64,000 nt of DNA. Source: Castellaniella sp. (GTDB lineage Bacteria > Pseudomonadota > Gammaproteobacteria > Burkholderiales > Burkholderiaceae_B). The position numbers were made by a program, and so were the translations under genes. Shown here one piece after another: positions 1-7,816 of the stretch (position 1 is its first letter; every line of letters starts with the position of its first letter). The DNA lies in contig NZ_SCQN01000048.1 in the NCBI RefSeq assembly GCF_004321985.1, forward strand, positions 94,163 through 158,162, given 5' to 3'. Below the pieces are notes generated by a model, which ran no database searches, was not told the DNA's origin, and saw only the letters and a program-made list of their open reading frames with translations.

Positions 1-1529
1 ATTTCGGGATGACGACTCTGTTCGGCAATCCGGGCTCGACGGAATTGGGCTTCTTCCTGGACTTCCCGCAAGATTTCCGCTACATCCTGGGGTTGCAGGA
101 GTCTGTGGTGGTCGGCATGGCCGACGGCTATGCTCAGGCAACGCACAATGCTGCCTTCATCAACCTGCATTCGGCGGTCGGGGTCGGCCATGCGATGGGC
201 GCGATCTTCACCGCCTACCGGAATCGCACGCCGCTGGTCATCACGGCCGGGCAGCAGTCGCGCGCCATCCTGCCGTTTGACCCCTTTCTGTTCTCCAGCC
301 AGGCGACCGAACTGCCCAAGCCCTATGTCAAGTGGAGCGTGGAACCCGCCCGGGCCGAAGACGTGCCGCTGGCCATCGCACGCGCCTATTACATGGCCAT
401 GCAGCCGCCTTGCGGTCCCGTGCTGGTGTCCGTGCCAGCCGATGACTGGGGCCGGCTCTGTGCGCCGGTGAGGGCTCGTCGCGTGGGCCGTTCGGTGCGC
501 CCGGACCCCGCGGTTCTGGACATCATCGCAGGCCAGCTCGATGCGGCCCGCCGCCCGGCCTTCGTGCTGGGGGCGGCCGTCGACCGTGATGGCGCCTGGG
601 ATGACGTCGTGGCGCTGGCCCAGCGGCACCAGGCCGTGGTGTGGGTGGCGCCCATGTCCGGCCGCAATGGTTTTCCCGAAGATCATCCGCTGTTTGGCGG
701 GTTCCTGCCGGCTGCGCGCGAGCGCATCGTCCAATTGCTTGCAGAGCACGATTTCATTCTTGCTTTGGGGGCGGCGGCCTTCACTTACCACGTCGAAGGC
801 TTTGGGCCTCACATTCCGGCCGGCAGTGTGCTGGCCCAGATCGTGGATGACCCGAACACCGTGGCCTGGGCGCCAGAAGGCACCGCCGCCGTCGGCAGCG
901 TGCGCGAGAGCGTGCAGGATCTTCTGGCGCGGGCGCAGTCCGCGCCGCGCAAGGCGCCGGCACCCCGCGCACCGGCGCCCCGCGCCGAACCCTCGGTGCC
1001 GATGTCGGTGGCTTACGCGCTGCAGACGCTGGCGGAGGTCCGTTCCGCCGATTCCATCATCGTCGAGGAAGCGCCCAGCGCCCGTCCTGTGATGCAGCGC
1101 TATCTGCCCATCCTTCAATCGGAAACCTTCTACACCATGTGCAGCGGTGGTTTGGGCTTTGGGCTCCCGGCAGCCGTGGGCGTCGCGCTGGGCAAGCCGG
1201 ATCGAAAGGTCATCGGCCTGCTGGGTGACGGGTCGAGCATGTACTCGATCCAGGGCTTGTGGAGCGCAGCGCAACTGGGGCTGCCTATTACGTTCCTGAT
1301 CCTGAAGAACGGCGGTTATGCGGCCTTGCGGGAATTTGCGCCGGTCTACGGATTCACACCCAGTGACGAGTTGCGCGGGGTGGACCTGCCCGGTATTGAT
1401 TTTGTTTCCATGGCGCGCAGCATGGGTTGTGAGGGCCTGCGCGTTTCCAATCCACAGTTGCTGCCGGACGTTCTGCTGCAGGCTCTGGCGGCCAGCCGTC
1501 CGACGCTGGTCGAAATCGAAGTAGCCTGA
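1..1529 (+). CDS. mdlC: Benzoylformate decarboxylase, 5' end outside window
   Basis: This is a thiamine-diphosphate enzyme expected to decarboxylate benzoylformate (phenylglyoxylate) to benzaldehyde. The frame is open to the left edge, and the residues before the first ATG at position 9 fit the family N-terminus, so the true start lies upstream and about 20 residues are missing. Family landmarks are present: FGNPGSTE with the active-site Ser, LQES with the cofactor Glu, NLHSAVG with a catalytic His, TYHVEGFG with the second catalytic His, and the ThDP motif GDGSS followed by KNGGY near residues 405-435. The matching of these residues to Pseudomonas MdlC is from memory of the family. A related ThDP decarboxylase acting on another 2-oxo acid is the main alternative. 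An aldehyde dehydrogenase starts 29 bp downstream and would oxidise the product. Confidence 0.85.
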   Translation, partial: FGMTTLFGNPGSTELGFFLDFPQDFRYILGLQESVVVGMADGYAQATHNAAFINLHSAVGVGHAMGAIFTAYRNRTPLVITAGQQSRAILPFDPFLFSSQATELPKPYVKWSVEPARAEDVPLAIARAYYMAMQPPCGPVLVSVPADDWGRLCAPVRARRVGRSVRPDPAVLDIIAGQLDAARRPAFVLGAAVDRDGAWDDVVALAQRHQAVVWVAPMSGRNGFPEDHPLFGGFLPAARERIVQLLAEHDFILALGAAAFTYHVEGFGPHIPAGSVLAQIVDDPNTVAWAPEGTAAVGSVRESVQDLLARAQSAPRKAPAPRAPAPRAEPSVPMSVAYALQTLAEVRSADSIIVEEAPSARPVMQRYLPILQSETFYTMCSGGLGFGLPAAVGVALGKPDRKVIGLLGDGSSMYSIQGLWSAAQLGLPITFLILKNGGYAALREFAPVYGFTPSDELRGVDLPGIDFVSMARSMGCEGLRVSNPQLLPDVLLQALAASRPTLVEIEVA

Positions 1530-1558
1530 AGCTGGACCGAATCACGACAGGAGGACAT

Positions 1559-3010
1559 ATGAGCACGATCTCGATGTTGATCGATGGCAAGCATTGCGCT
1601 TCGAGCAATGGCCATACCTTTGAACGCAGCAACCCGTTGGACGGCAAGGTGGCGACCACTGCGCCGGCTGCGACGCCGCAGGACGCCCGGGCGGCCGTAC
1701 AGGCTGCGGCTGATGCGTTCACCCAGTGGTCGCAGACCGGGCCAGGCCAACGGCGCCAGTTGCTGTCTCAGGCCGCCGACGCGCTGGCCGCGCGCAAGGA
1801 TGCCTTCGTTGCCGCGATGGCGGCGGAAACCGGGGCCTCGGCGCTGTGGGCAGAGTTCAATGTCCATCTTGCTGCGGGCATGCTGCGTGAAGCGGCTGCG
1901 CTGACATCGCAGATCGGCGGCGAGGTGATTCCTTCGGACGTGCCGGGCAATCTGGCGATGAGTCTGCGCGTGCCGGCCGGGGTAGTGGTGGGCATGGCGC
2001 CCTGGAATGCACCGATCATCCTTGGCGTACGTGCCGTGGCCACGCCGCTGGCTTGCGGAAATACGGTGGTGCTGAAGGGTTCCGAGATGTGTCCGGCTAC
2101 GCATGGCCTGATCATCGAGGCCCTTCGGGAAGGCGGGCTGCCGGCGGGGGTGGTGAATTTCGTGACCAATGCCCCAAAGGAAGCCCCTGAAGTCGTGGAG
2201 GCGCTGATTTCGCATCCGGCCACTCGCCGCGTGAATTTCACCGGCTCGACCAAGGTCGGCCGCATCATTGCCGAGCTTTGCGCCCGGCATCTGAAGCCCG
2301 TCATTCTGGAACTGGGCGGCAAGGCGCCGCTGGTGGTGCTCGATGATGCCGATCTGGAAACCGCCGTGAACGCCGCTGCATTTGGCGCATTCGCCAATTC
2401 CGGTCAGATCTGCATGTCCACCGAACGCATCGTGGTGGATGAAAAGATCGCCGACGCCTTCGTCGAACACCTGGTGAGCAAGGTCAAGGGCCTGCCGCTG
2501 GGCGATCCCCGCAAGGGGCCCGTGGTGCTGGGATCGCTGGTGGACATCTCCGCCGTGCATCGCTGCAACGAGATGATCGATGATGCCGTGGCCAAGGGCG
2601 CGAAACTTCTGTGCGGCGGCAAGGCCGACAACACGCTCATGCCGGCCACCCTGATCGACCATGTCACACCGAAGATGCGCATCTATGGCGAGGAAACCTT
2701 CGGTCCGGTCAAGGCCATCGTCCGGGTATCGGGTGAGGATGCCGCCGTGGCGTGCGCCAACGATACGGCATATGGGCTGTCATCGGCCGTGATCGGTGCC
2801 GATGTCGCCCGGGCTCTGCGCGTAGCGGGCCGTATCCAGTCGGGCATATGCCATATCAACGGGCCCACCGTCCATGACGAGCCGCAGATGCCGTTTGGCG
2901 GGGTGAAGGACAGTGGGTATGGCCGTTTTGGCGGCAAGCCTGGCATCGAGGCCTTTACCGATGTGCGTTGGATATCCGTGCAGACGACGCCGCGCGCGTA
3001 TCCCTTCTGA
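1559..3010 (+). CDS. NAD-dependent aromatic aldehyde dehydrogenase (benzaldehyde/vanillin/salicylaldehyde type)
   Basis: The 483-residue protein has the full aldehyde dehydrogenase fold. Visible motifs are the catalytic Cys in GQICMSTER, the general-base Glu in LELGGKAP, the NAD-binding FTGSTKVG, and EETFGPV near the C-terminus. The GQICMSTER form is typical of the salicylaldehyde/vanillin dehydrogenase group, which oxidises aromatic aldehydes. It starts at ATG 1559 behind a strong AGGAGG-like site. Placement directly after a benzoylformate decarboxylase suggests benzaldehyde as substrate, giving benzoate; that assignment is inference from context. The last residues are followed by a 9-bp hairpin before the TRAP genes. 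Confidence 0.88.
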   Translation: MSTISMLIDGKHCASSNGHTFERSNPLDGKVATTAPAATPQDARAAVQAAADAFTQWSQTGPGQRRQLLSQAADALAARKDAFVAAMAAETGASALWAEFNVHLAAGMLREAAALTSQIGGEVIPSDVPGNLAMSLRVPAGVVVGMAPWNAPIILGVRAVATPLACGNTVVLKGSEMCPATHGLIIEALREGGLPAGVVNFVTNAPKEAPEVVEALISHPATRRVNFTGSTKVGRIIAELCARHLKPVILELGGKAPLVVLDDADLETAVNAAAFGAFANSGQICMSTERIVVDEKIADAFVEHLVSKVKGLPLGDPRKGPVVLGSLVDISAVHRCNEMIDDAVAKGAKLLCGGKADNTLMPATLIDHVTPKMRIYGEETFGPVKAIVRVSGEDAAVACANDTAYGLSSAVIGADVARALRVAGRIQSGICHINGPTVHDEPQMPFGGVKDSGYGRFGGKPGIEAFTDVRWISVQTTPRAYPF

Positions 3011-3018
3011 GTGCTTTC

Positions 3019-3041
3019 GGCCCGGCGAGTGACGCCGGGCC
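3019..3041 (+). terminator. GC-rich hairpin between ALDH and TRAP genes
   Basis: A perfect 9-bp inverted repeat (GGCCCGGCG / CGCCGGGCC) with a 5-nt loop begins 8 bp after the dehydrogenase stop codon. There is no T-tract, so it is more likely an RNA-stabilising or partial-attenuation hairpin than a full intrinsic terminator. It would allow different expression of enzymes and transporter from one transcript. Confidence 0.45.
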
Positions 3042-3095
3042 AGCGCCTTGCGGCGTGTCATCCAATAAAAAACGCGTCACACCACAGGAGACATC

Positions 3096-3659
3096 ATGTC
3101 AGCTTCTTCGAAGGGCCAGGCTGTGCCAGCGGCCTCTCCGCCAGGGGTCGAATTCGGGCCGTTCGGATTGGCGTTGTTGCGTGTGTCCAAGGTCTTTGCG
3201 GCTGTGGGCGGGCTTGCATTCGTGGGCCTGGTGCTGATGTCGTTGATCTCCATTGTGGGGCGCAAGCTGTTTTCCGCGCCCGTCCCCGGTGATATGGAGG
3301 TGCTGGTGATGATCTCGGCGGGAGCTTCGGCGACCTTCTTCGCGTATTGCCATCTCGAGGGCGGGGATGTGAAGGTGGACTTCTTCACGAATCATTGTCG
3401 CCCGGGGACGGTTCATTTCCTGGATGCGGTGGGATCCCTGCTGGTCGGACTTTTCGGTGCGGTGGTCGCCTGGCGGAGTTGGGCAGGGGCGATGTCGCTG
3501 CGTGGCACGGGCGAGACCTCTGTGGTCCTGGGCTGGCCAGTCTGGCTGGCTCAGGCGGGGATGGTGCCCGGATTCATCCTGCTCGCGGTCGCCGGCCTGT
3601 ATGTCTGCTGCCTGCACGCACGCGCTTGTGCCGGGGTCCGCCCGGGGAACCCATCATGA
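3096..3659 (+). CDS. TRAP transporter small permease (DctQ-like)
   Basis: This 187-residue membrane protein is the small subunit of a tripartite ATP-independent periplasmic transporter. Hydrophobic segments are visible around residues 28-55, 65-85, 105-130 and 145-175, which fits the usual four-helix DctQ topology. An N-terminal hydrophilic extension of about 25 residues is slightly longer than usual. The start ATG 3096 follows a good AGGAG site. Its stop overlaps the start of the large permease (ATGA), so the two are translationally coupled. It would bridge the large permease and the periplasmic binding protein. Confidence 0.88.
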   Translation: MSASSKGQAVPAASPPGVEFGPFGLALLRVSKVFAAVGGLAFVGLVLMSLISIVGRKLFSAPVPGDMEVLVMISAGASATFFAYCHLEGGDVKVDFFTNHCRPGTVHFLDAVGSLLVGLFGAVVAWRSWAGAMSLRGTGETSVVLGWPVWLAQAGMVPGFILLAVAGLYVCCLHARACAGVRPGNPS

Positions 3660-4990
3660 GCGGGACGACGGTCGGCCTGGTGATGTTTGCCATCCTGCTC
3701 GCGCTCATGGTCGTCCGGATTCCCATCGGGATCTCGATGTTTCTCTCGGGTGCAGGCGGCTACGTCTACCTGATGGGTGGAAACTGGACGCCGCTCATGG
3801 CGACGCTGAAGAACCTGGCTTACGCGCGTCTTTCGAACTATGACCTGGTGGTGATTCCGCTGTTCCTTCTGATGGGTCAGTTTGCGACGCACGGCGGGCT
3901 GAGTCGCGGCCTGTTCCGTTTCGTGAGCGCCTTTCTGGGACACAAGCGCGGAGGCATCGCGATGGCGGCGGTGGGGACCTGCGCGGGCTTCGGCGCCATC
4001 TGTGGGTCATCGCTGGCGACGGCCGCCACGATGGGACAGGTCGTGCTGCCGGAGCTGCGCCGTTACGGCTATGCCGGCAGCCTTGCGACCGGCACGCTGG
4101 CAGCGGGTGGAACGCTGGGCATCATGATTCCACCCTCGGTCCCGCTGATCGTCTACGCCATCCTGACGCAGGAATCCATCGGCAAGCTGTTCATGGCTGC
4201 CGTGATTCCGGGGGTGCTGGCGATGGTCGGCTACATGATCGTGATCCAGATCATTGTGCGCTGGAAGCCGGAGATGGGGCCGGCTGGCCCCAGGGCCTCT
4301 TGGTCGGAGAGGATCCGGTCGCTGCTCGAGGTGGGACCCATTCTGGCAGTCTTCGTCATCGTGATTGTGGGGATCTACGCGGGCTGGACGACGGATACGG
4401 AAGCGGCTGCCATTGGGGCCGCCGCCTGTGGAATCATTGCGGTCGTATCGGGTGGGTTGCGCTGGCGGGGGCTGCTGGACAGCCTGCTGGGAACCGCGCA
4501 GGCAACGGCCATGATCTACCTGGTCCTGCTGGGTGCCGACATGCTCAATGTGTCGCTGGCGGTCTCGCAGTTGCCAGTGGATCTGGCCTCGTGGGTGAAG
4601 GGCAGCGGGCTTTCTCCCTTCCTGATCATCGCGGCGGTGCTGGCTTCCTACATCCTGCTGGGGTGTGTGATGGATTCGCTCGCCATGATCCTGCTGACGA
4701 TTCCGATCTTCTATCCGATGATCATGGGGCTGGACTTCTATGGCATGAGCGTGGGCGACAAATCCATCTGGTTCGGGATTTTGGCGCTGATGGTGGTGGA
4801 GATCGGCCTGGTCCATCCACCGGTGGGGTTGAACGTCTACATCATCAACCGCATGGCCAAGGACGTTCCGCTCACGGAAACCTTCAAGGGTGTAGTGCCA
4901 TTCCTGATGTCGGATTTCATCCGCATCATTGCGCTCGTGGCCTTTCCCAGCCTCACGCTGGTGTTGGTCAGAAGCTTCGGAGCGTTGTAG
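3656..4990 (+). CDS. TRAP transporter large permease (DctM-like)
   Basis: This is the 444-residue channel subunit, with about a dozen hydrophobic helices and DctM-family features such as the GxxCGSS segment near residue 120 and the HPPVGLN motif close to the C-terminus. The start is taken at ATG 3656, which overlaps the small-permease stop in an ATGA arrangement; a longer reading frame upstream exists only as overlap with that gene. It imports an organic acid with Na+ (or H+) using the binding protein encoded next. The substrate cannot be read from the sequence. Confidence 0.92.
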   Translation: MSGTTVGLVMFAILLALMVVRIPIGISMFLSGAGGYVYLMGGNWTPLMATLKNLAYARLSNYDLVVIPLFLLMGQFATHGGLSRGLFRFVSAFLGHKRGGIAMAAVGTCAGFGAICGSSLATAATMGQVVLPELRRYGYAGSLATGTLAAGGTLGIMIPPSVPLIVYAILTQESIGKLFMAAVIPGVLAMVGYMIVIQIIVRWKPEMGPAGPRASWSERIRSLLEVGPILAVFVIVIVGIYAGWTTDTEAAAIGAAACGIIAVVSGGLRWRGLLDSLLGTAQATAMIYLVLLGADMLNVSLAVSQLPVDLASWVKGSGLSPFLIIAAVLASYILLGCVMDSLAMILLTIPIFYPMIMGLDFYGMSVGDKSIWFGILALMVVEIGLVHPPVGLNVYIINRMAKDVPLTETFKGVVPFLMSDFIRIIALVAFPSLTLVLVRSFGAL

Positions 4991-5065
4991 CGATTGATCG
5001 TTGTTGGTGATAAGGCAGTGCCATCCCGCGGGACCCGTTCCTGCTCGTTCAAAATGGAGACAAAC

Positions 5066-6109
5066 ATGAGGCAATACAACAAAATCGGTGCCGTACGGCG
5101 GATTGGCATGCTGGTGCTGGGGCTGGCGGCGGCGGGGGTGGCGCAGGCGGCGCCCCAGGTGGTTCTCAGGGTCGCGCACTTCCTGCCGGCGACTTCCAAC
5201 GCGCAGGTGACCATGATCCAGCCCTGGTGCGACAAGATCGCTCAGGAGTCGAAGCAGAAGATGGTGTGCCAGATCTATCCGGCCATGCAGTTGGGCGGTA
5301 CGCCGGCCCAGCTCTTTGATCAGGCCAAGGACGGTGTGGCGGACATCATCTGGACCTTGCCGACCTATTCCGCCGGGCGCTTCACCAAGGCTGCGGTGTT
5401 CGAACTACCCTGGATGGAGCGCAATGCCGAGTCGGGCAGCCGCGCATTGTGGATCTACACGCAGAAATATGCGCTGGACGAATTCAAGGGCGTACATCCC
5501 ATCTTCATGCACGTGCACGGCGGCACTCTGCTGCATTTCGTGGACAAGAAGCCCAAGACCCTGGAAGACATGAAAGGCCTGAAGATCCGGTCGGCCAATC
5601 GCGTCAATTCGCAGATGCTGGAGGCTGTCCATGCCGTCCCGGTGCAGATGCCGCTGCCGGCCGTGCCCGATGCCATGGCCAAGGGCGTGGTGGACGGGGC
5701 CGCCGTGCCCTGGGAAGGCGTTCCTGCCATCAAGCTGGACGAGACTTCCCGCTATCACTTCGACGTGCCCAAGGGCAAGCCGCGCATGGGCAATTCCATC
5801 TTCCTGTTCGGCATGAACCAGGCTCGATATGACAGCCTGCCGCCCGATCTGAAGAAGGTCATCGACGACAACAGCGGCGCCGACGTGTCCGCTTGGGCGG
5901 GGCGTGTGACCTTCGACGAGAAGGAAGCCCAGTTCATGAAGACCTCGATCGAAAACGGCAGCACGTTCTACTACATGACGGATGCCGAGTACGCACGCTG
6001 GCAGGATGCGACCAAGGGCGTGGTCCAGCAGTGGATGGACGCGGTGAACAAGAAGGGCGCCAATGGCCAGGAACTGTTGTCGGCTGCGAAGGAATTGTTG
6101 AAGCAGTGA
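5066..6109 (+). CDS. TRAP transporter substrate-binding protein (DctP-like)
   Basis: The 347-residue protein has a clear Sec signal peptide (RR at the n-region, a Leu/Ala core, cleavage expected after AQA near residue 29) and then a DctP-family domain. The family's conserved regions are visible, for example GLKIR near residue 170 and an N-rich segment around residue 175 that normally binds the ligand carboxylate. I chose ATG 5066 because GGAGA lies five bases upstream; ATG 5054 and a further-upstream TTG are alternatives. Being last in the decarboxylase-dehydrogenase-TRAP operon suggests an aromatic 2-oxo or 2-hydroxy acid ligand, but TRAP binding proteins also serve acid sugars, and a tetronate operon lies just downstream on the other strand. 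Confidence 0.9.
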   Translation: MRQYNKIGAVRRIGMLVLGLAAAGVAQAAPQVVLRVAHFLPATSNAQVTMIQPWCDKIAQESKQKMVCQIYPAMQLGGTPAQLFDQAKDGVADIIWTLPTYSAGRFTKAAVFELPWMERNAESGSRALWIYTQKYALDEFKGVHPIFMHVHGGTLLHFVDKKPKTLEDMKGLKIRSANRVNSQMLEAVHAVPVQMPLPAVPDAMAKGVVDGAAVPWEGVPAIKLDETSRYHFDVPKGKPRMGNSIFLFGMNQARYDSLPPDLKKVIDDNSGADVSAWAGRVTFDEKEAQFMKTSIENGSTFYYMTDAEYARWQDATKGVVQQWMDAVNKKGANGQELLSAAKELLKQ

Positions 6110-6115
6110 CGAAAA

Positions 6116-6149
6116 GCCTGCTCATCGTTTTTGCGGGCGTTGAGCAGGC
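6116..6149. terminator. Hairpin between convergent dctP-like and otnC genes
   Basis: A perfect 9-bp inverted repeat (GCCTGCTCA / TGAGCAGGC) with a 16-nt loop lies just after the TRAP binding-protein stop, between two convergent operons. The loop contains a short T run. It is a plausible transcription barrier, though it lacks a clear T-tract on either side. Confidence 0.4.
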
Positions 6150-6200
6150 CCTGTTGCGGCCGGTAGCGGATTTCTGCGGCAGCCAGATGGGCGCTGTGTC

Positions 6201-6860
6201 TCAGATGTCCAGCTTGAAGACAGACTTCAGTTCGGCGATTTGAGAGTCGTCGAGCGGCCGCGCCGTCATGTCCTTCAGCAGCAGGAAGATCCTGGCCGTT
6301 TCCTCGAGCTCTTCGGCAGCGTTCACGGCAGCTTCCAGTGTCGTGCCGGCGACCACCGGGCCGTGATTGGCCAGCAGGATCGCCGGGTGCTTCGCGGCGA
6401 GGCGCCCCACCACATCGGCCAGTGCGGGGGCGCCGGGGCGGTAATAGGGCACCAGGGGCAGCCGGCCGATCTTCATCACGAAGTAGGCCGTCAGCGGGGG
6501 GATGCAGTCGTCCGGATTCAGCTCTTTCAGGCACGAGACCGCCGCCGAGTGGGTCGAGTGCAGGTGCACGATGGCGTGTGCGGACGGGCGATGCCGGTAA
6601 ACGGCCAGGTGCAGGAATGATTCCTTGGAGGGCGGATCGCCGCTGATCAGTGTGCCCGCAGCGTCCAGCCGCGACAGCCGCTGCGGGTCCAGTCTTCCCA
6701 GACTGCTGTTGGTGGGGGTGAGCAGCCAGCCGTCGTCCAGCCGGACGCTCAGGTTGCCGCTGCTGCCTGCCGTCAGGCCGCGTTCGAACATCGAGCGGCC
6801 GAGGGCCACGATCTGTTCCCGCAGCGCTGCCTCGGTGTCGCGACGCGTATTGGCCGTCAT
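6201..6860 (-). CDS. otnC: 3-oxo-tetronate 4-phosphate decarboxylase (class II aldolase family)
   Basis: The 219-residue protein belongs to the class II aldolase/adducin family. Zn-binding features are seen in VHLHSTHS and NHGPVVAG, plus the phosphate-binding GSSGN near residue 35 and a catalytic Glu in PSKESFLH. In the known acid-sugar pathway OtnC decarboxylates 3-oxo-tetronate 4-phosphate to dihydroxyacetone phosphate. The start at 6860 overlaps the upstream ltnD-like stop by four bases, indicating coupled translation. The neighbouring kinase and dehydrogenase make this assignment more likely than L-fuculose- or ribulose-phosphate aldolase. Confidence 0.85.
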   Translation of the reverse strand: MTANTRRDTEAALREQIVALGRSMFERGLTAGSSGNLSVRLDDGWLLTPTNSSLGRLDPQRLSRLDAAGTLISGDPPSKESFLHLAVYRHRPSAHAIVHLHSTHSAAVSCLKELNPDDCIPPLTAYFVMKIGRLPLVPYYRPGAPALADVVGRLAAKHPAILLANHGPVVAGTTLEAAVNAAEELEETARIFLLLKDMTARPLDDSQIAELKSVFKLDI

Positions 6861-7765
6861 GCCGGATCCCCCGGCAACTTGATGCCCGAGTAATTCCGGA
6901 TGACGGCACTGTCGTCGCGCTTGCCGTAGCCGGCGTTGCTTGCATTGACGAACAGGCTGTGGGCGATCGCGGCGATCGGAATCGGAAACTTGAGTGCATT
7001 CCCGGTCTCGACCACCAGGCCCAGGTCCTTCACGAAGATGTCGACGCTGGAGTGGGGTGTGTAGTCGCCGTCCAGCACGTGTTGCATGCGGTTCTCGAAC
7101 ATCCAGGAGTTGCCGGCGGCGTTGGTGACCACGTTGTACAGTGTCTGCAGCGGGATGCCGGCCCGGCTGGCCAGGGCCATGGCCTCGGCCGCCACCGCGA
7201 TGTGAACCCCGGCAAGCAGCTGGTGGATGATCTTCACGGTCGAGCCCTGTCCGATTTCCGTTCCGATCCTGAAGACCTTGGCTGAGATTGCATCGAGCAA
7301 CGGGCCCAGTTTGTCGAAGGTCTCGGGGGCGCCGGCCGCCATCACGGTGATTTCGCCTTTGGCCGCCCGCACGGATCCGCCCGAGACGGGCGCATCCAGC
7401 ATCGGCAGATTCTGTTCCTTGAGTCTGGCTTCGAGGTCGCGGGCATCGTCTGCCGCAACGGTTGCGGAAACCATGACGGGCGTCCCTGGCCGCAGATGCG
7501 GCGCGATACCATCCGGTCCGAAAAGAGCCTGGCGGCACTGATCAGCGTTCACGGGCAGCAGCAGTACGGCATCCAGCGAGCTGGCAAATGCCAGCCCGTT
7601 CCGGCCTACGGAGACCGCGCCTGCCTCTTTCAGTTCATCCAGGGCTTCCTGCCGTACGTCGATGCCGCATGTTTCCAGCCCTGCCGCGATGCAGGACCTG
7701 GCGGCGCCCATGCCCATGGATCCGAGGCCGATCACCACTACCCGGTAGGGTTTGTCTTTGCTCAT
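6857..7765 (-). CDS. ltnD: L-threonate dehydrogenase-like (3-hydroxyisobutyrate dehydrogenase family)
   Basis: This 302-residue NAD-dependent beta-hydroxyacid dehydrogenase has an N-terminal Rossmann motif GLGSMGMG, the substrate-binding DAPVSGG near residue 120 and the catalytic Lys in TVKIIHQLL near residue 175. In acid-sugar clusters such enzymes (LtnD) oxidise L-threonate at C2 to 2-oxo-tetronate. The gene lies between the otnK-like and otnC-like genes on the same strand. The known pathway also needs an isomerase (OtnI), which I do not find in this window, so the exact stereochemistry of the substrate is uncertain. Confidence 0.82.
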   Translation of the reverse strand: MSKDKPYRVVVIGLGSMGMGAARSCIAAGLETCGIDVRQEALDELKEAGAVSVGRNGLAFASSLDAVLLLPVNADQCRQALFGPDGIAPHLRPGTPVMVSATVAADDARDLEARLKEQNLPMLDAPVSGGSVRAAKGEITVMAAGAPETFDKLGPLLDAISAKVFRIGTEIGQGSTVKIIHQLLAGVHIAVAAEAMALASRAGIPLQTLYNVVTNAAGNSWMFENRMQHVLDGDYTPHSSVDIFVKDLGLVVETGNALKFPIPIAAIAHSLFVNASNAGYGKRDDSAVIRNYSGIKLPGDPA

Positions 7766-7816
7766 CCTGATGCTCCTTGGTGTATGCGATTTGAAGGGCG
7801 ACCCGCGCCGTTGCGG

